Made by a program: the position numbers and the translations under genes. This document shows, piece by piece, positions 24,253 through 36,000 of a stretch of DNA of 64,000 bases; within the stretch, counting starts at the first letter, position 1; every line of letters begins with the position of its first letter. The notes under the pieces were generated by a model. The model saw only the letters and a program-made list of their open reading frames with translations. It was not told the origin of the DNA and made no database searches. Source of the stretch: Caenorhabditis elegans (Eukaryota; Nematoda; Chromadorea; Rhabditida; Rhabditidae); assembly GCF_000002985.6 (NCBI RefSeq), contig NC_003280.10, positions 3,840,501-3,904,500 of the forward strand. Reading direction: 5' to 3'.

Positions 24253-26396
24253 CTTATTATTGAATAAATGAAATATCTCGACGAATACCCGATGCTCCAC
24301 TCGAATTTCTTAAAGGACATCCTTATCTTTCTCATCTAAAGGTGCGGGGCCAAAAGGCGGGGGGTCACGAGAAGTGTTGTTTCTTGATGTTTTAAATTCA
24401 TGAATTTACTTTGATCATCACTTATGTATTCAAAAATGTATTATATCCGACTGAGCAGTGGTGCTTATCAACTAAAAAAACTTAATAATATTTTTTATAA
24501 CACAACACTCACATCCCATAAAACTCTCAGTAGGTCTGAAATTAACGAAATAAAAAATGAGATAAAAGACGCACTGACCTCCCGAGCAAACACTTTTTTC
24601 CAAAAATGACCAATGGATCAACAGGCAGTAAATTTTTCGGCGAAAACTATACAATAAGCATCAAGTCGCCATTTGGCCGTATCTTCTTGCCCAAGCTTGG
24701 CTCAAAAGTATTGACTTGAATCAGAAGTTGGCTAAAGTTAGGCGAAAGTAGAGCAAGACTTTGGGAAAACTTGGAATCAGACTGCCCCAAAGTTTCACAA
24801 ACTCTTGCCAAACTTCTACTCAAGTTTGAAATGAAACAAGTCCTAATTTTTTTTAATGTTCACTTTTTATTTCAAAATTGCCACCGGCTTGAAATGTCAA
24901 CATTCTTCAATAGTCCTCTAGATTTTTTTGGATGTAATTTTTGGTGACTTTTTTTGGAATAGATGTTTCAAATCGACTTCTTTTGAGGATGAGTACTATG
25001 TTGAAAAAGTTTCGTGCAAGGAACCATGTTTTCATTTCGTTTTGGAAACCATAATGTTTTCCTATCCCTAAAACCTTTGAAATCATCCTTCAGATCAATA
25101 TAACGAGCTTGTCTGGAAAGAAAGTCAGCACATCCTCCGTTACCTCTCCATATATAATCTACACCCTCAATGCTACCTTCTAAGTTTTTTTTTCTTGACC
25201 AAAACAAAGGTTTCGATGGCACCTTTCCTCAGCAGTGTACTAAATAATTATTATTGCAATGTTTGATTCACTATTTTTGGAACGGATGCATGCATATACA
25301 GGAAAAATAGCTTGGAACTCACTGTATCTACACCTCGAAGATCCGAAAATAGATTTAAAGTTTTTCGGTCCTTCTATAGACCTTTAGAGAAGTATCTTAT
25401 TTTCGGATCTTTTCCGCAAAAATTCGTTGACGGCTACCTTGATCTTTTCATTTTCTCATGTTTAGAAAATTGAGAAGATTCCAAGTCAAGTTTTTAAGTT
25501 TTGCACACTTTTGTGAAAAAATCCAATTGTTTCGATGTTGTGGAAAATAAAAAATGTACAACCGGATAGCACAGATAAATGCAATTTCAAATCTAAAAAT
25601 TTGATGTTTTTCGAAAAAAATTATTTGCAAAATTTTGAGAAAAGAATTCAATACGTTGCTCTTTTTCTCTCAATTTTTAAAATATCAGAGTTCAAAATTA
25701 CAGTTATAAACGTTTTTGGTGTGCTGAATCCGATAACATTATTAACTTTTTTTTAAAAACGTTCGGAACGTACTTAACCACTCAAATGGAGAGGGGGGTA
25801 CAGCAGTTGGGTGTATTATTGTAGATTAAAGTGAAGATAGTACTCATCTGCGTGATGTTTGTGAGACTAGCGATGATTTTGCAGGTTTTTTTTTCGAAAA
25901 CTCTCAAATTTATGGAAGTAAAATTACAGGCAACCAAAAAAAGTATTTGTAAGGCATACAAGACAAACCCGACAGGTAATAAAAACTTCTTTAATGCTAC
26001 ATTTTCCAAATATCAAGCAGAAACTTCTTCTAGGTAGGGGACCTGAATGGCATGATTTCTTTCTGATGGGACGTTCTGGAATTTCTCAAAAGAATGTTAT
26101 GTCGGTTGGAAGCTTTGAAAACATGGTCTGTTTTCGCCTAAAAACGCAAAGTTTTCCGATTTGGCACAGTCAAAATTTGCGGAGGTAAGTTTTCATCTTT
26201 CATGAATCCCTTCCATACTTTAAAATTTTTATAATGAGGCAATGAATACTCAGTCTTCTAATATATTGGGCTACATATTCCCGAACGAAGAGACGCGATG
26301 GATACTCTTGATGAACCCCTAGATAAAAGTTTTCATGTAATTTTAGGGGTGGGAAGTGAGTCGACAAACTTAACATCATTCTCAATTTACGCTACA
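24253..26396. other. Intergenic, mirror of 9940-12489
   Basis: Mostly the reverse-complement counterpart of the divergent promoter region in the left arm, with arm-specific sequence at about 24870-25260. No exon with family support was found. Confidence 0.5.
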
Positions 26397-27743
26397 ATGA
26401 TGATGAACGAATCTTATGGTGAGTATTCTTATTCAATGTATACATTTCTCCCGAAACTCGAGTTAAATAAATTTAAAAAATGCAGTTCCATGTCTGGTTT
26501 GCAATGATGTCAAAAACACTAGCATGCACTTTGGAGTCAATTCTTGTGCTGCGTGTGCTGCATTTTTCCGAAGGACTACAGAAAATCAATATGCATGTAG
26601 TCGAAACAATAACTGTGCAACTTCCTATGGTAAGATTCTAAATTCTGACATTCTAGAAATGGTTAGTTTTATTTCAGAACGAAAGATTCTCTGTCGCGCG
26701 TGCCGGTACACCAATTGTCTGGAAGCAGGAATGAGCAGAGGTATGTATTAAACTTCAAGGCTCTATAATCATGGATATTTAAGGAAACGAAGCATCAAGG
26801 CAAAGAAATATTCCGTCAAGTGAATCTTCAAATTATTCATCATCTTCATGATCAGATTCTCCACAGACGTACTCTGGATATAGCAAAATTCTGAAGACTC
26901 ATCATGAAGATCTGCTGCAATTTTATCTGGAAGAAGTTGAGAAGACAATGAGTCAAAAAAGGAGAAATGTGTCAAAGGTTGGTCAATTTCCGACCAATAA
27001 GCAATTTGAACTCCCGCTGAGTATTCAAGCCAAAATTTGAATATTTCAGAACGTTCTCCTTGCAAAATCATTCAATGAGCTGATGATAATAACTGCTCAT
27101 GAACACGGTTCTGCAATGGAAGCATGTATTGACTGTCCGGGGGTAGATCACTTGGAACAGGAAGATCTCAAGGTTTTACTGAAATATTTTCAATTCGCCA
27201 ATGTATGGATTGACTCTGTTCGTGCTTATTCGGTCTCGGATATAGATTGTTTTAAAGAAGTTCCAGGACGAGATGAGTGCGTATTTCAGTTTAATGATTA
27301 AAATATAGAGTTCTTGTTCCAGCAGACTAACTGAATTCCTCCAACAAGTCAAGTCAACTCTGGGCTCCGCATTCGCTGAGTTGAAGCTGAATACCTTCGA
27401 GTATGCAGCGCTCAAAGCCTTCTGCATTTGGAAACTGGGATTTTTCACAACATCTCGGACAATGAAAACTATAGCCGAGGATCATTATGATGGAGTCAGT
27501 TCTGCATTAAGAAATTACTATAAAGTAAGAATTTTGGAATGAAATTAATTTTCATTGAATTATTCTCAGAATCAACTTAAAATGGACGATTCTGATATAG
27601 CAATTCGCCTTGGGAATATAACATTGCAAATTGTAACAGTGACGGTATTAAATTTATTTTCAATTCAGTTTTATACTTAAATTTTTCAGAACATCTATCA
27701 CGACTTGGTTTGCTTGCATTTGAAGGTTGGCATGCCCATTTAA
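26397..27743 (+). pseudogene. Nuclear hormone receptor copy A, right arm, with premature stop
   Basis: Exons 26397-26418, 26486-26629, 26678-26740, 26784-26977, 27050-27276, 27323-27524, 27570-27644 and 27690-27743 match copy A in length after the first. The zinc fingers are intact (CLVCND, CAACAAFFRRT, LCRACRYTNCLEAGM). In the Ser-rich hinge the codon at 26849-26851 is TGA where copy A has AGA, stopping translation after about 98 residues, just past the DNA-binding domain. All downstream exons and splice sites remain open, so the lesion is recent or the product is a DBD-only protein. The start differs: three ATG codons in a row, then NES. Confidence 0.85.
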
Positions 27744-29400
27744 GCCTGCCTAATATATTATGTACCTTAATGAATTGTTTTTACGTTTACTTTCTGTGAG
27801 CACTGTCTATTATCGTTATTGAGCTGAGAACTCTAATCTCATTTGCGCTTGAGTTGAAACTCGTGGCATTGAGTACCCTTCAAGCCGACAATATATTTTA
27901 GGCAAAATAAAGTACGTCAAGAAATGAATATACATCGTACTACTTTTATTCAAACATAAGCGGTGTTGCAGTGTTCACGAAATGATAGTTCAGGTGCAAA
28001 AGTAGCATTCTTATAGGAAAACTAAAATTTAATAGAATATAAGTTTTCTCTTGGAACCTTTAATTAAAGGTGGGGTACCGAAATTTGAGACTTTGCGTTT
28101 TTAGACCCAAAATAGTCCAAAACTACCGAATTTCGTAATGAGACGTTCTGAAAATTTTTCAAAAAAAAGTTATGGCCTCTCAAAGTTTTGGAAAAAACGG
28201 CCTATTTTTAGCTAAAATCTCAAATTTTGGCAACTTATCGGTGTCGCAGTGATTGGAACTTAATTTTTATTTGATTAACATTCTTTAATGCATGTTTTGG
28301 CATTTTATTACGTGTTGTTTCGTTTATTGAGACGCTTTTTGGGCCAATGGGGACGCAAATATGACACAAATATGACACGAGCTAATTTCTGTTTTTTTTT
28401 TTGATTTGCAGCAGTGTTTTCTGAAGATATGATTTTTTTTCAATGTTTGGGCGTAAAGAGAAACACCGGGTAGCTCGAAGTAATTCGCCATTTCTATGTT
28501 ACGTCTCAGAAGAACAGTAAATGGGTATATCGTTGAGATCTCTAATTTTTTGAAAATCTCGGTCGGTATAAGGCAGTGTGTCTTTCTGCAACTAATGATT
28601 AACATCTGCGCTACGTAGATTAAAAAAAAAAGTATATCGTGTTACTTAAAAACACTAAAAATAAATTATTTGCAAAAGTACGCATTTCAAATGCCGATTA
28701 ACCAACCGCAAAACTCTGTAAATGGCGTGAGGCGCGTACACCTGGGGGCCTTTTTCGAAAAAATCTTAAATATTTTTTATCGAAAATTTTCAGTCAAATT
28801 TTTTTCGGAATTTTTTTCGAACACCTTTTCTGAAAAATGATTGAATTGCCCCAAACTTAACACTTACCGTTACATTAGAAAACATAATATACATTTTTTC
28901 AGTACTTTCCCAGAAACCTTTTCCAGAAGAATTTTTCCTGTAGACCGTCTAGATTTTCATCAAGAAAATACTGAAAACATGTTGAAATTGTGTGCAAGAC
29001 GGTCAATTCAGACGCTGAAGACGCTGAGAAGAATAGTCTTCGCAACAATTTAGGTTTTTTTAAACGTCATAAATTGTTCTCATGGTCACAGGATGTCATA
29101 GAAGCAACATCAAACTAGGAAAACTTTTTAATTTTCAAATTGTTTTTTTTTGCTGGAAAAAAACCCTGAAGCATTTTCAGAACGACTACAGACATGCTTT
29201 TTTTTATATTTCCATGTCAGAGAAGAAAATATTGCTTCTCATTCTGCGATCTATCACAATTTTTCGGCCCACTACCGGATCCTGAAGCTATCTCTCGACG
29301 CAATCAATGAGAGATGGGAACAACTTTTTGCGTATTAAAGTGAAGTCTTATGTAGAATCTTTTGCAATTTTGGGCAGTGTTCAAATTCTTGAAATTAATC
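27744..29400. other. Intergenic with two dispersed repeat copies
   Basis: 28060-28245 matches the dispersed repeat at 7676-7800 (GGTACCGAAATTTGAGAC..., GACCCAAAATAGTCCAAAAC...). 28380-28625 is a diverged copy of the CGGTATAAGGCAGTGTGT repeat of 14.3, 20.9 and 21.6 kb. No gene is recognised. Confidence 0.55.
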
Positions 29401-32400
29401 ATGAAGCGAGATGATTTGCAAGGAGTTCGAGGACTCGCAATCGGAGCAGTTGTAGCATTTCACTTTTTCCCAGAAAGCTTTCCAAATGGATATATTGGAG
29501 TTGACATGTAAGTTTAAGATTTTATACTTTCCTACAAGTGTTTTACAGATTTTTTGTGTTGTCCGGCTTCCTTATGGCAATGATAATTGGCACAAAACCA
29601 ATCACTTGCGATTCAGTGTATCAATTTTATTTTCGTAGGTCAAAACGAATTTTGCCTCTATATTTATTCATAGTTTTTGTTGGTCAGTTGAAACCTTGCA
29701 TAAGCTTTTAAAGCTATTTTATATTTTTAGGTGTTATCCTAGTTTTCGTTCTTTTCCCGAAAACTTTTCTCTCGATGAACATGGATTCCGCGTGGAGCTC
29801 GATATTTTTGTACCATAACATGGCACAGCATTCGGACAATAACATGTATTTTAAGATGGTATAGTGCTTTGTTGTTTTCATTTGAAGCTTTAGAGCCGAA
29901 AATACTAAATTTCTAAATAAGACTTTTCAATAATTTTGAAAAATTCTTTATTTCAAAAACCACCGCTTTCAAGAAATCTGAAGACTTTTGCAACCCTTAG
30001 TTTTCCTCACTTTTTGACTCGAAATGAAACAATTTCCAAAAGTTACATTGATTTCATTCAAAACTCTGCGGTGAAGTTGAAACACTCTTTGTAATTCCAA
30101 AAAAATTTAAGCTAAATCAAGCAGAAGACATCTTCACACACACCTGGTCATTGTGTGTCGAGATGCAGTTTTACATTCTTGCGCCTGCAATATTTTTTGT
30201 ATTTTCACAATGCACAACTGGAACATCCCTTGCTTTGTATCACATAATATTCATTTTCACATCCCTCGGAACCTATTTATTTTCCTCCGATCAAATTGCG
30301 TTTAACAGGTTTTTCTTTTAAAGTCCCACAATTGAAAACTCTCCCTTGTGTTTTTTCAGTGTATTTTGCCGAGTATGGCAATTTTTAATTGGTTCCGCGG
30401 TATTCTTCTATTCCCAAAAAAAATGTGAACAAAGCTGTTCGGTAAATTCGATCGAATATTCAAAATTGCCAGAAAACGAGATGGAAGAACAAATACCACA
30501 AGAAAACAAAAGTTATCTAAACCGATATAGCATTGTTTTATTCATTGCTCTTCTAACTATTGTGTGCATGGTATTTTCACCGTGGCCATTTCCCGGGGAC
30601 ATTTTGAGAGTGGTAAGAAAGTTAAAAGTGGAGAAGCTATAGCGCCAGTGGGGATTTTGTCTAAATACACTTATAGGGATCCAAAACGACCGAATGTCAT
30701 AATAAAATCGTACAAATTTTTTTTATTTTTCACTATTTGCCAAAATTTTTAGCTTTTGAAATTTTGAGGAAATCCACCTTTAAACTCCACCTTCAAACAC
30801 AAAGGTATCTGCATTCTGTTCTACCAAAAAATTCAAATTCTCTGTGTTTTTGGGGGAAAGTTTGAACTAGAAGTACTTTTTTTTGCTGAAAAATTCAAAT
30901 TTTCTGAGAAAAAATTTTTCAGACGAGTACAATTGTAACAGGAGTGCTCATTTTATCTGGAGCACAAAGTGACAAAAATCCTTTGAGAACTGGGTTAGTT
31001 TAAATGAAAGTAGTTAAAAACTCCACTTTACTTACTTATTCAGTGCATTAGTGTACCTTGGAGACGTTTCGTATAGTTTATATCTCATTCATTGGCCAGT
31101 TTTCGTGTATGTGAAGCATTACTACGGAGAACAATTTTTAGGTAAGCAATGTCTGAACAATCACCTCGAGTTTTTTTTAAACTTCAGTATATTTTCTGGC
31201 GATTATTTTCTCTACTCTCCTTGCAATCATAATGTCGGAAACCTACGAGAAATGGTACCTAAGCATAGGAAAGTTCGAAATTCTGTCTCTTATTGGTATT
31301 TTGTACATGCTGGTTATTGCGATTGTTGTCAATATCAAGGGAATTTCTACTTTTGTGGAAAGGGTCAGATTCGGAGAGGAAGACACAATGGTGTCCAACT
31401 TTACAACCAATTTTGGCAACATAACAATAAGCGAGTTTTCCTTTATTTCCGTTAAAATTTTTCTCAGAAAAATTGAATTTCCCGCTTACCAGTAAAATTT
31501 CAGAACAAGCTATTGCGTTAAATAGAAAATGGGCTAGAGACGAATACAAGTACCTTATCATACCGAATTGCTACCCAAATGTTTCTGAGCATGGACTATG
31601 TGAATTTGAGAAATATCAACTGACAGGAAATATGAGTGTGTTTATAGTTGGTAACAGTTTAGCAGCGAATCTAGGCTCACTTGTTTATTCGACGTTCAAA
31701 AACCATGCCAAGTCAATGTTCAAGTACAGTAATTCATGTAAGTAGACATTTTTCATGTCTCTCATATAGTTTCCTACTGCAGTTTGTGAAGTTTTGACCA
31801 TTGCCAATGAGGATCTATGTCGTAAATCGATTAAAGCATACGAGGATGAAGTTTCAAAAAAACAGCCGGATGTATTATTTATTATTGATAAGTAAGTTTT
31901 AGAAATGTTTTGAGAAATTGGAAGAAAATTTGACAAAAATTATTCTTTTAGGCACTCTAAATTGTTAAGCCCACTGACGATTCCTATTGAAAATGATCAA
32001 ATTTTCAAAGAAGCCTTGGCAACCCTGAAGAAATATGAAAAAATTGTGAAAAAAAAGATTTATATGGTAGTATCTTATGTGCCCCCACTGGACTATAAAC
32101 TAACGAAACTTGCAAACTATTTGGATGATGGGAAAAATGTCACCCAAAATGTTTTTACTACTAATTTCATTTATCTCAATGGACTGAAAAGACAGGGAGA
32201 ACTCGTGAAAAGGTAATTTTGAAATTTCGATCGTTTTCAAAAAGTTGAAATAATGGAAAAACTGAAAAATAGAAGAAAAAATTAGAGAAAAAAGATACAA
32301 AAAAGAATGAAAAGATATACAATTGTTTGCAGATGCTCAAAATGCCAACTCATTTATATTTCGGATGTCTTATACAATGGAAACAAAACAAAAAATTTTG

Positions 32401-32510
32401 ATGATACAACCAAACTTGGGTATTACTTCGATGGATTTCATATTACTCCATTTGCTCGTAACCTCATTAAACCTGTGTTTCAAAAACTTTCAGATTCATT
32501 TATAGATTGA
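29401..32510 (+). CDS. Acyltransferase-3 / SGNH membrane protein (oac type, third copy)
   Basis: Exons 29401-29507, 29550-29683, 29731-29858, 30112-30308, 30360-30612, 30923-30993, 31044-31141, 31188-~31430, 31504-31737, 31783-31889, 31952-32212 and 32333-32510. Domain order as in the right-arm oac: RDDLQGVRGLAIGAVVAFHFF, IFFVLSGFLMAM, HTWSLCVEMQFYILAPAIFF, YLGDVSYSLYLIHWPVF, then an SGNH part with VFIVGNSLAANLGS and the C-terminal FDGFHITPFARN carrying the Asp/His pair. The substrate is unknown. One junction is uncertain: between exons 8 and 9 no GT donor gives the required phase; a GC donor at A|GCGAGT (about 31430) would, otherwise the gene has a frame break there. It is sequence-divergent from the mirrored pair, so an older paralogue. 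Confidence 0.82.
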
Positions 32511-33040
32511 TAAAAAATTTGTATCCTTAGAAGTGGAGTTTTCCGTCTTCAAATAAAAGTACTAGGAGCAGAAATTTTTTCATAAACTATGTTTTCTGTC
32601 CGACTTTTTGGCGTTATCAATATTTTTTTGAATAACTTTTTCTTTCCAACCAAAATGTTTTTTCAGAATATTTGGATTTACCGCCAACGAAATGACGTTT
32701 TAATTGTGACGTCACAATAAAAGCAGACAGAAAATTTGACTGTTTTATATAAAAGTAATGATGAATGAACAATTAATTTGATTTTATTAATTAGGGTCAG
32801 ATTATTAAAATAGAAAAAAACAACAACATAAAATTAAGGTTTTAGAGTTTCCTGCTCTTTTGCTGAGCTCTAACGCCGTCGATATTTTCTCCGCCGACAG
32901 CCACGCGAATCACCAACTCCTCGAGCTCACTTGTGGTTAGTTTATTGGGGTTCATTGATTTCCACGGAGCTAATAAACTATTCTTTGATTTTCAAAAATA
33001 CTTCAAAAGCTTGAAATTTGTAACTTTATTGTAAAATTAA
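32511..33040. other. Intergenic containing a duplicated gene fragment
   Basis: From about 32590 to 32940 it resembles 36730-37060 in the same orientation, including upstream AT-rich sequence and part of a coding exon (listed separately). Confidence 0.6.
32842..32938 (-). pseudogene. Fragment of the last exon of the small gene at 36964-37396
   Basis: On the minus strand it reads TSELEELVIRVAVGGENIDG then VRAQQKSRKL and TAA, nearly identical to the C-terminal exon of the 110-residue gene upstream of the neprilysin gene. The earlier part of the exon and exons 1-2 are absent. Together with the intact gene it flanks the neprilysin gene. Confidence 0.85.
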
Positions 33041-36000
33041 TCAGAAAAGATCACATTTTTTCTTTGGATTCATAGGCGATCCTAACGGGCAATTGAATGT
33101 CTCCGCAAATTGCGGCATATTTGCATAAATCCCGTTCACACGAAAATTGTTCGTTGGGTGTTCTCGTTGTAATGCGTACTGCAAATCTGTGGTGTCACGC
33201 TGTCGGCACCAGATCTGGAAATATTTTCAGATTTTTGAAATTCAGCTTGAGCAAACAACTTACCAGAGCTGCCGTTCTGAAATAGAGCTGATCAATATTA
33301 AAGTTCTGAAATCCTACAATTTCAGACTCGTTTGACAAGTCCAACTTTTTGAATGTTCTCCAGGCGGCTTCAACTCCAAATCTGTCAGCCGAGATTTCGT
33401 GAAGGGTTTTTGATCCGTTCAGCTGAAATTAAAACCGTCATGCCTGCCTGCCTACCGCCTATTCAACTACATTTTAATGTGACACTACAATATCACTACT
33501 CTACCACTACAGTACCGTTACAGTAACCCTCCATTACCAGTACAGTAACACTACCATATCACTACAGTATCACTACAGTAACTCTGCGGTACCATCAGAG
33601 TAACCCACCATATCACTACAAAACTACTACAGTAACCCTGACGTATCACTACCAAGGCTGTGCGGCTGGTGAAAAAATTTGGCTGTCGGCTGGCGCCGAC
33701 AGCCGAGTGGTAAGGATTGGGCTTTATTTCTGACGCCGACAGCCGGATTGGGCTTTATTTCTCGGCTGTCGGCTGTCAGCTTTCTTCCTTTCACAGGGAC
33801 AATTTTTCAAATATACGTTTAAAAACGGCCAAAAACTACTATTTTTAGCTTTAATATATGAAATACCTTCTGATCGGAGCATATTTTGGACAATTTTTTT
33901 GTGAATTTGTTTTTGTAAAATTTTTCTAAACAGCCGAGATACTGGCTCTCGGCTGACGCCGACAGCCGACAGCCGCACAGCCCTGATCACTACAGCAACA
34001 GTCTAGTATCCCTACAGTAGTCCCAGTGAACCTACAGTAGCCTACGGAACTACTACAGTAACTTAGAATAACCCAATAAACTCTATCTCTCACATTCCTC
34101 CCAAAATCCGGATCATCATATTCGTCGTGTTGCCTCAACAAGCATCGGAGCCTCTTTCCATACTCTTCTGAATCTTCCGGTGTGAGCCATATCCGTTGTT
34201 GGCCAGCATCATCATAGTTTATCCCGGTGTGATCAAACGCGTGGCCGATCTCGTGTGCCAACACATTCCCGATTACAGCCAGATTCACGTAGCGTGGAAA
34301 AGTTGTGTCGAAAATTGGATCATCTAGGACTGGAGCGAGAATTGCTGGAATCAGAAGCTTTTGAACCTTTTTTTCTGAAATCCAAACTAACCCAAAAAGT
34401 TGGTGTTCTGATAAAACGCATTTGCGTGCAAAATTGGCTGTCGTGGATCTAGTGGGATCTCCGAGGCGACAAACTCCATACACTGCTCATTAGTGAATTT
34501 TTGAATTTTTCTGACGATCGTGTGATATGAATCCGTTTGTTCTATGTTAAGCTGAAATTTAAAGTTTAGAAAAATCACATTACTCTAGAGTTCATACATC
34601 TTTAAACGACCTATCCAATGTCCCAGGTGGCTCGAAAAAATCTGGATAACCAATCATTGATTTGATATTTTTCACTTTTTGAACTGCAACTTTCTTGGAT
34701 TCTTCGTTGAGCCACGTAGACTCCTGAATCATGTCGATGAAGCCCATCTTCACGTCTTCAATCATTCCGGCGACATATTTCCGATTCTCTTTATCCAAAA
34801 AGTTTTGCACAAAGACACGAGTAGAGGCTCTTGGGAGGAAGTCGATGACAACCTGAATTTTTCAATAAATGTTTACTTGATAATATAGGCAAGGTACCCC
34901 TTCGCATTGCTCCTCCGGCAATCTTTTGTATTCCAGCATTACAGATTTCAAATAATTGAAAATCAAGTAATTAACCAGTGATCGGTTTGGTGTGGTTTGG
35001 ATGAGCCTCTCGAGCTGAAAATACGGAACTTCGCTCAAAATAACATAACATCGTTCAGAATAGGCTGACATAGCTCAGAAAAACGTGGCCTCGCTCAGGT
35101 TGACGAGGCCTTGCTCAGGATAAACTAAGTTTGCTCAGGAGAAGTAGAACCGCGCTCAAGATCGCAGTTCGAGGGTTGCTCTTGCTCATCCAGTGAGCAA
35201 GAGCAATCCTTAAACCTCGCTCAAGCTATGCTCGCTTTCCTAACTCAACTCACACTTGTAGTTTCATTGACAAAAAGCATGTGCTTCTTGGTGTTAATCC
35301 GTTTTACTACCTTCCCCAATAAACTTTTCCTCTCAATAATTTGAAATCGGTAATTTTTCAGTAATTTTTGCAGTAAAATAAAACCAGAATTACAAAAAAA
35401 TCCAAGTTTTCAGATCACATCATTTCAAAAATCAACGTTTTGAAATCCACACTTGGCACGAGCGTTTGCAGCTCCGCAAATGACAATTCTTCAGTAGGAT
35501 AATCAGATGTGATCTGAAAACTTGGATTTTTTTGTAATTCTGGTTTTATTTTACTGCAAAAATTACTGAAAAATTACCGATTTCAATTCACGCTGTAGAT
35601 TCTCATACTCCCTCAAATCATTTTCGATGGCTGTGATATTCGGCTGAAATCCGTTTCCTAGGAAGACTTTTGAGATTATCTGAAAATTACAATACTATTT
35701 TTTAGGCAGGCAGGCGTGAGGTAGGCAATAACTTACATCACTAAGATTCTCGCGTGTTGGAAAGTTCCGAGCAGGTTTAATTTCCACAAATGCATCTGAT
35801 GAAATTATAATTTCAAAGAAGCCGAAATTCGAAACACCGAGCCGGATTAGACTGAGCAGCATTTCTGGAATAGTTTGACAGTTTTAAAATTTTTAATTTG
35901 AAACAAAAAATTACCATTTAAATTGAACTTTTTCCCATCCCAATTCTCATCTAAAACAGGCCAGGATCCAATTTTTTGAATGTTCATGAAAATTTCTTGT

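Larger units (their letters stand above)
17642..27743. repeat. Right arm of large inverted duplication
   Basis: Mirror image of 8596-16990. It is longer because it keeps the full oac gene and contains an extra local duplication (20.9-22.7 kb). Homology appears to stop shortly after the nhr-A stop codon at 27743; the left outer edge is likewise just past its stop at 8596. Confidence 0.88.

Noticed and set aside
8596-27743. Inverted duplication as a pure assembly artefact
   Set aside because: The arms differ by substitutions, indels, arm-specific segments and different gene lesions, which a duplicated contig would not show; long-read confirmation is still the right check.
33480-34070. CTACAGTA words as regulatory binding sites
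   Set aside because: The same degenerate words fill introns of unrelated genes here (3.7-4.1, 6.4-6.5, 33.5-34.1 kb), so they are a dispersed repeat rather than a gene-specific element.
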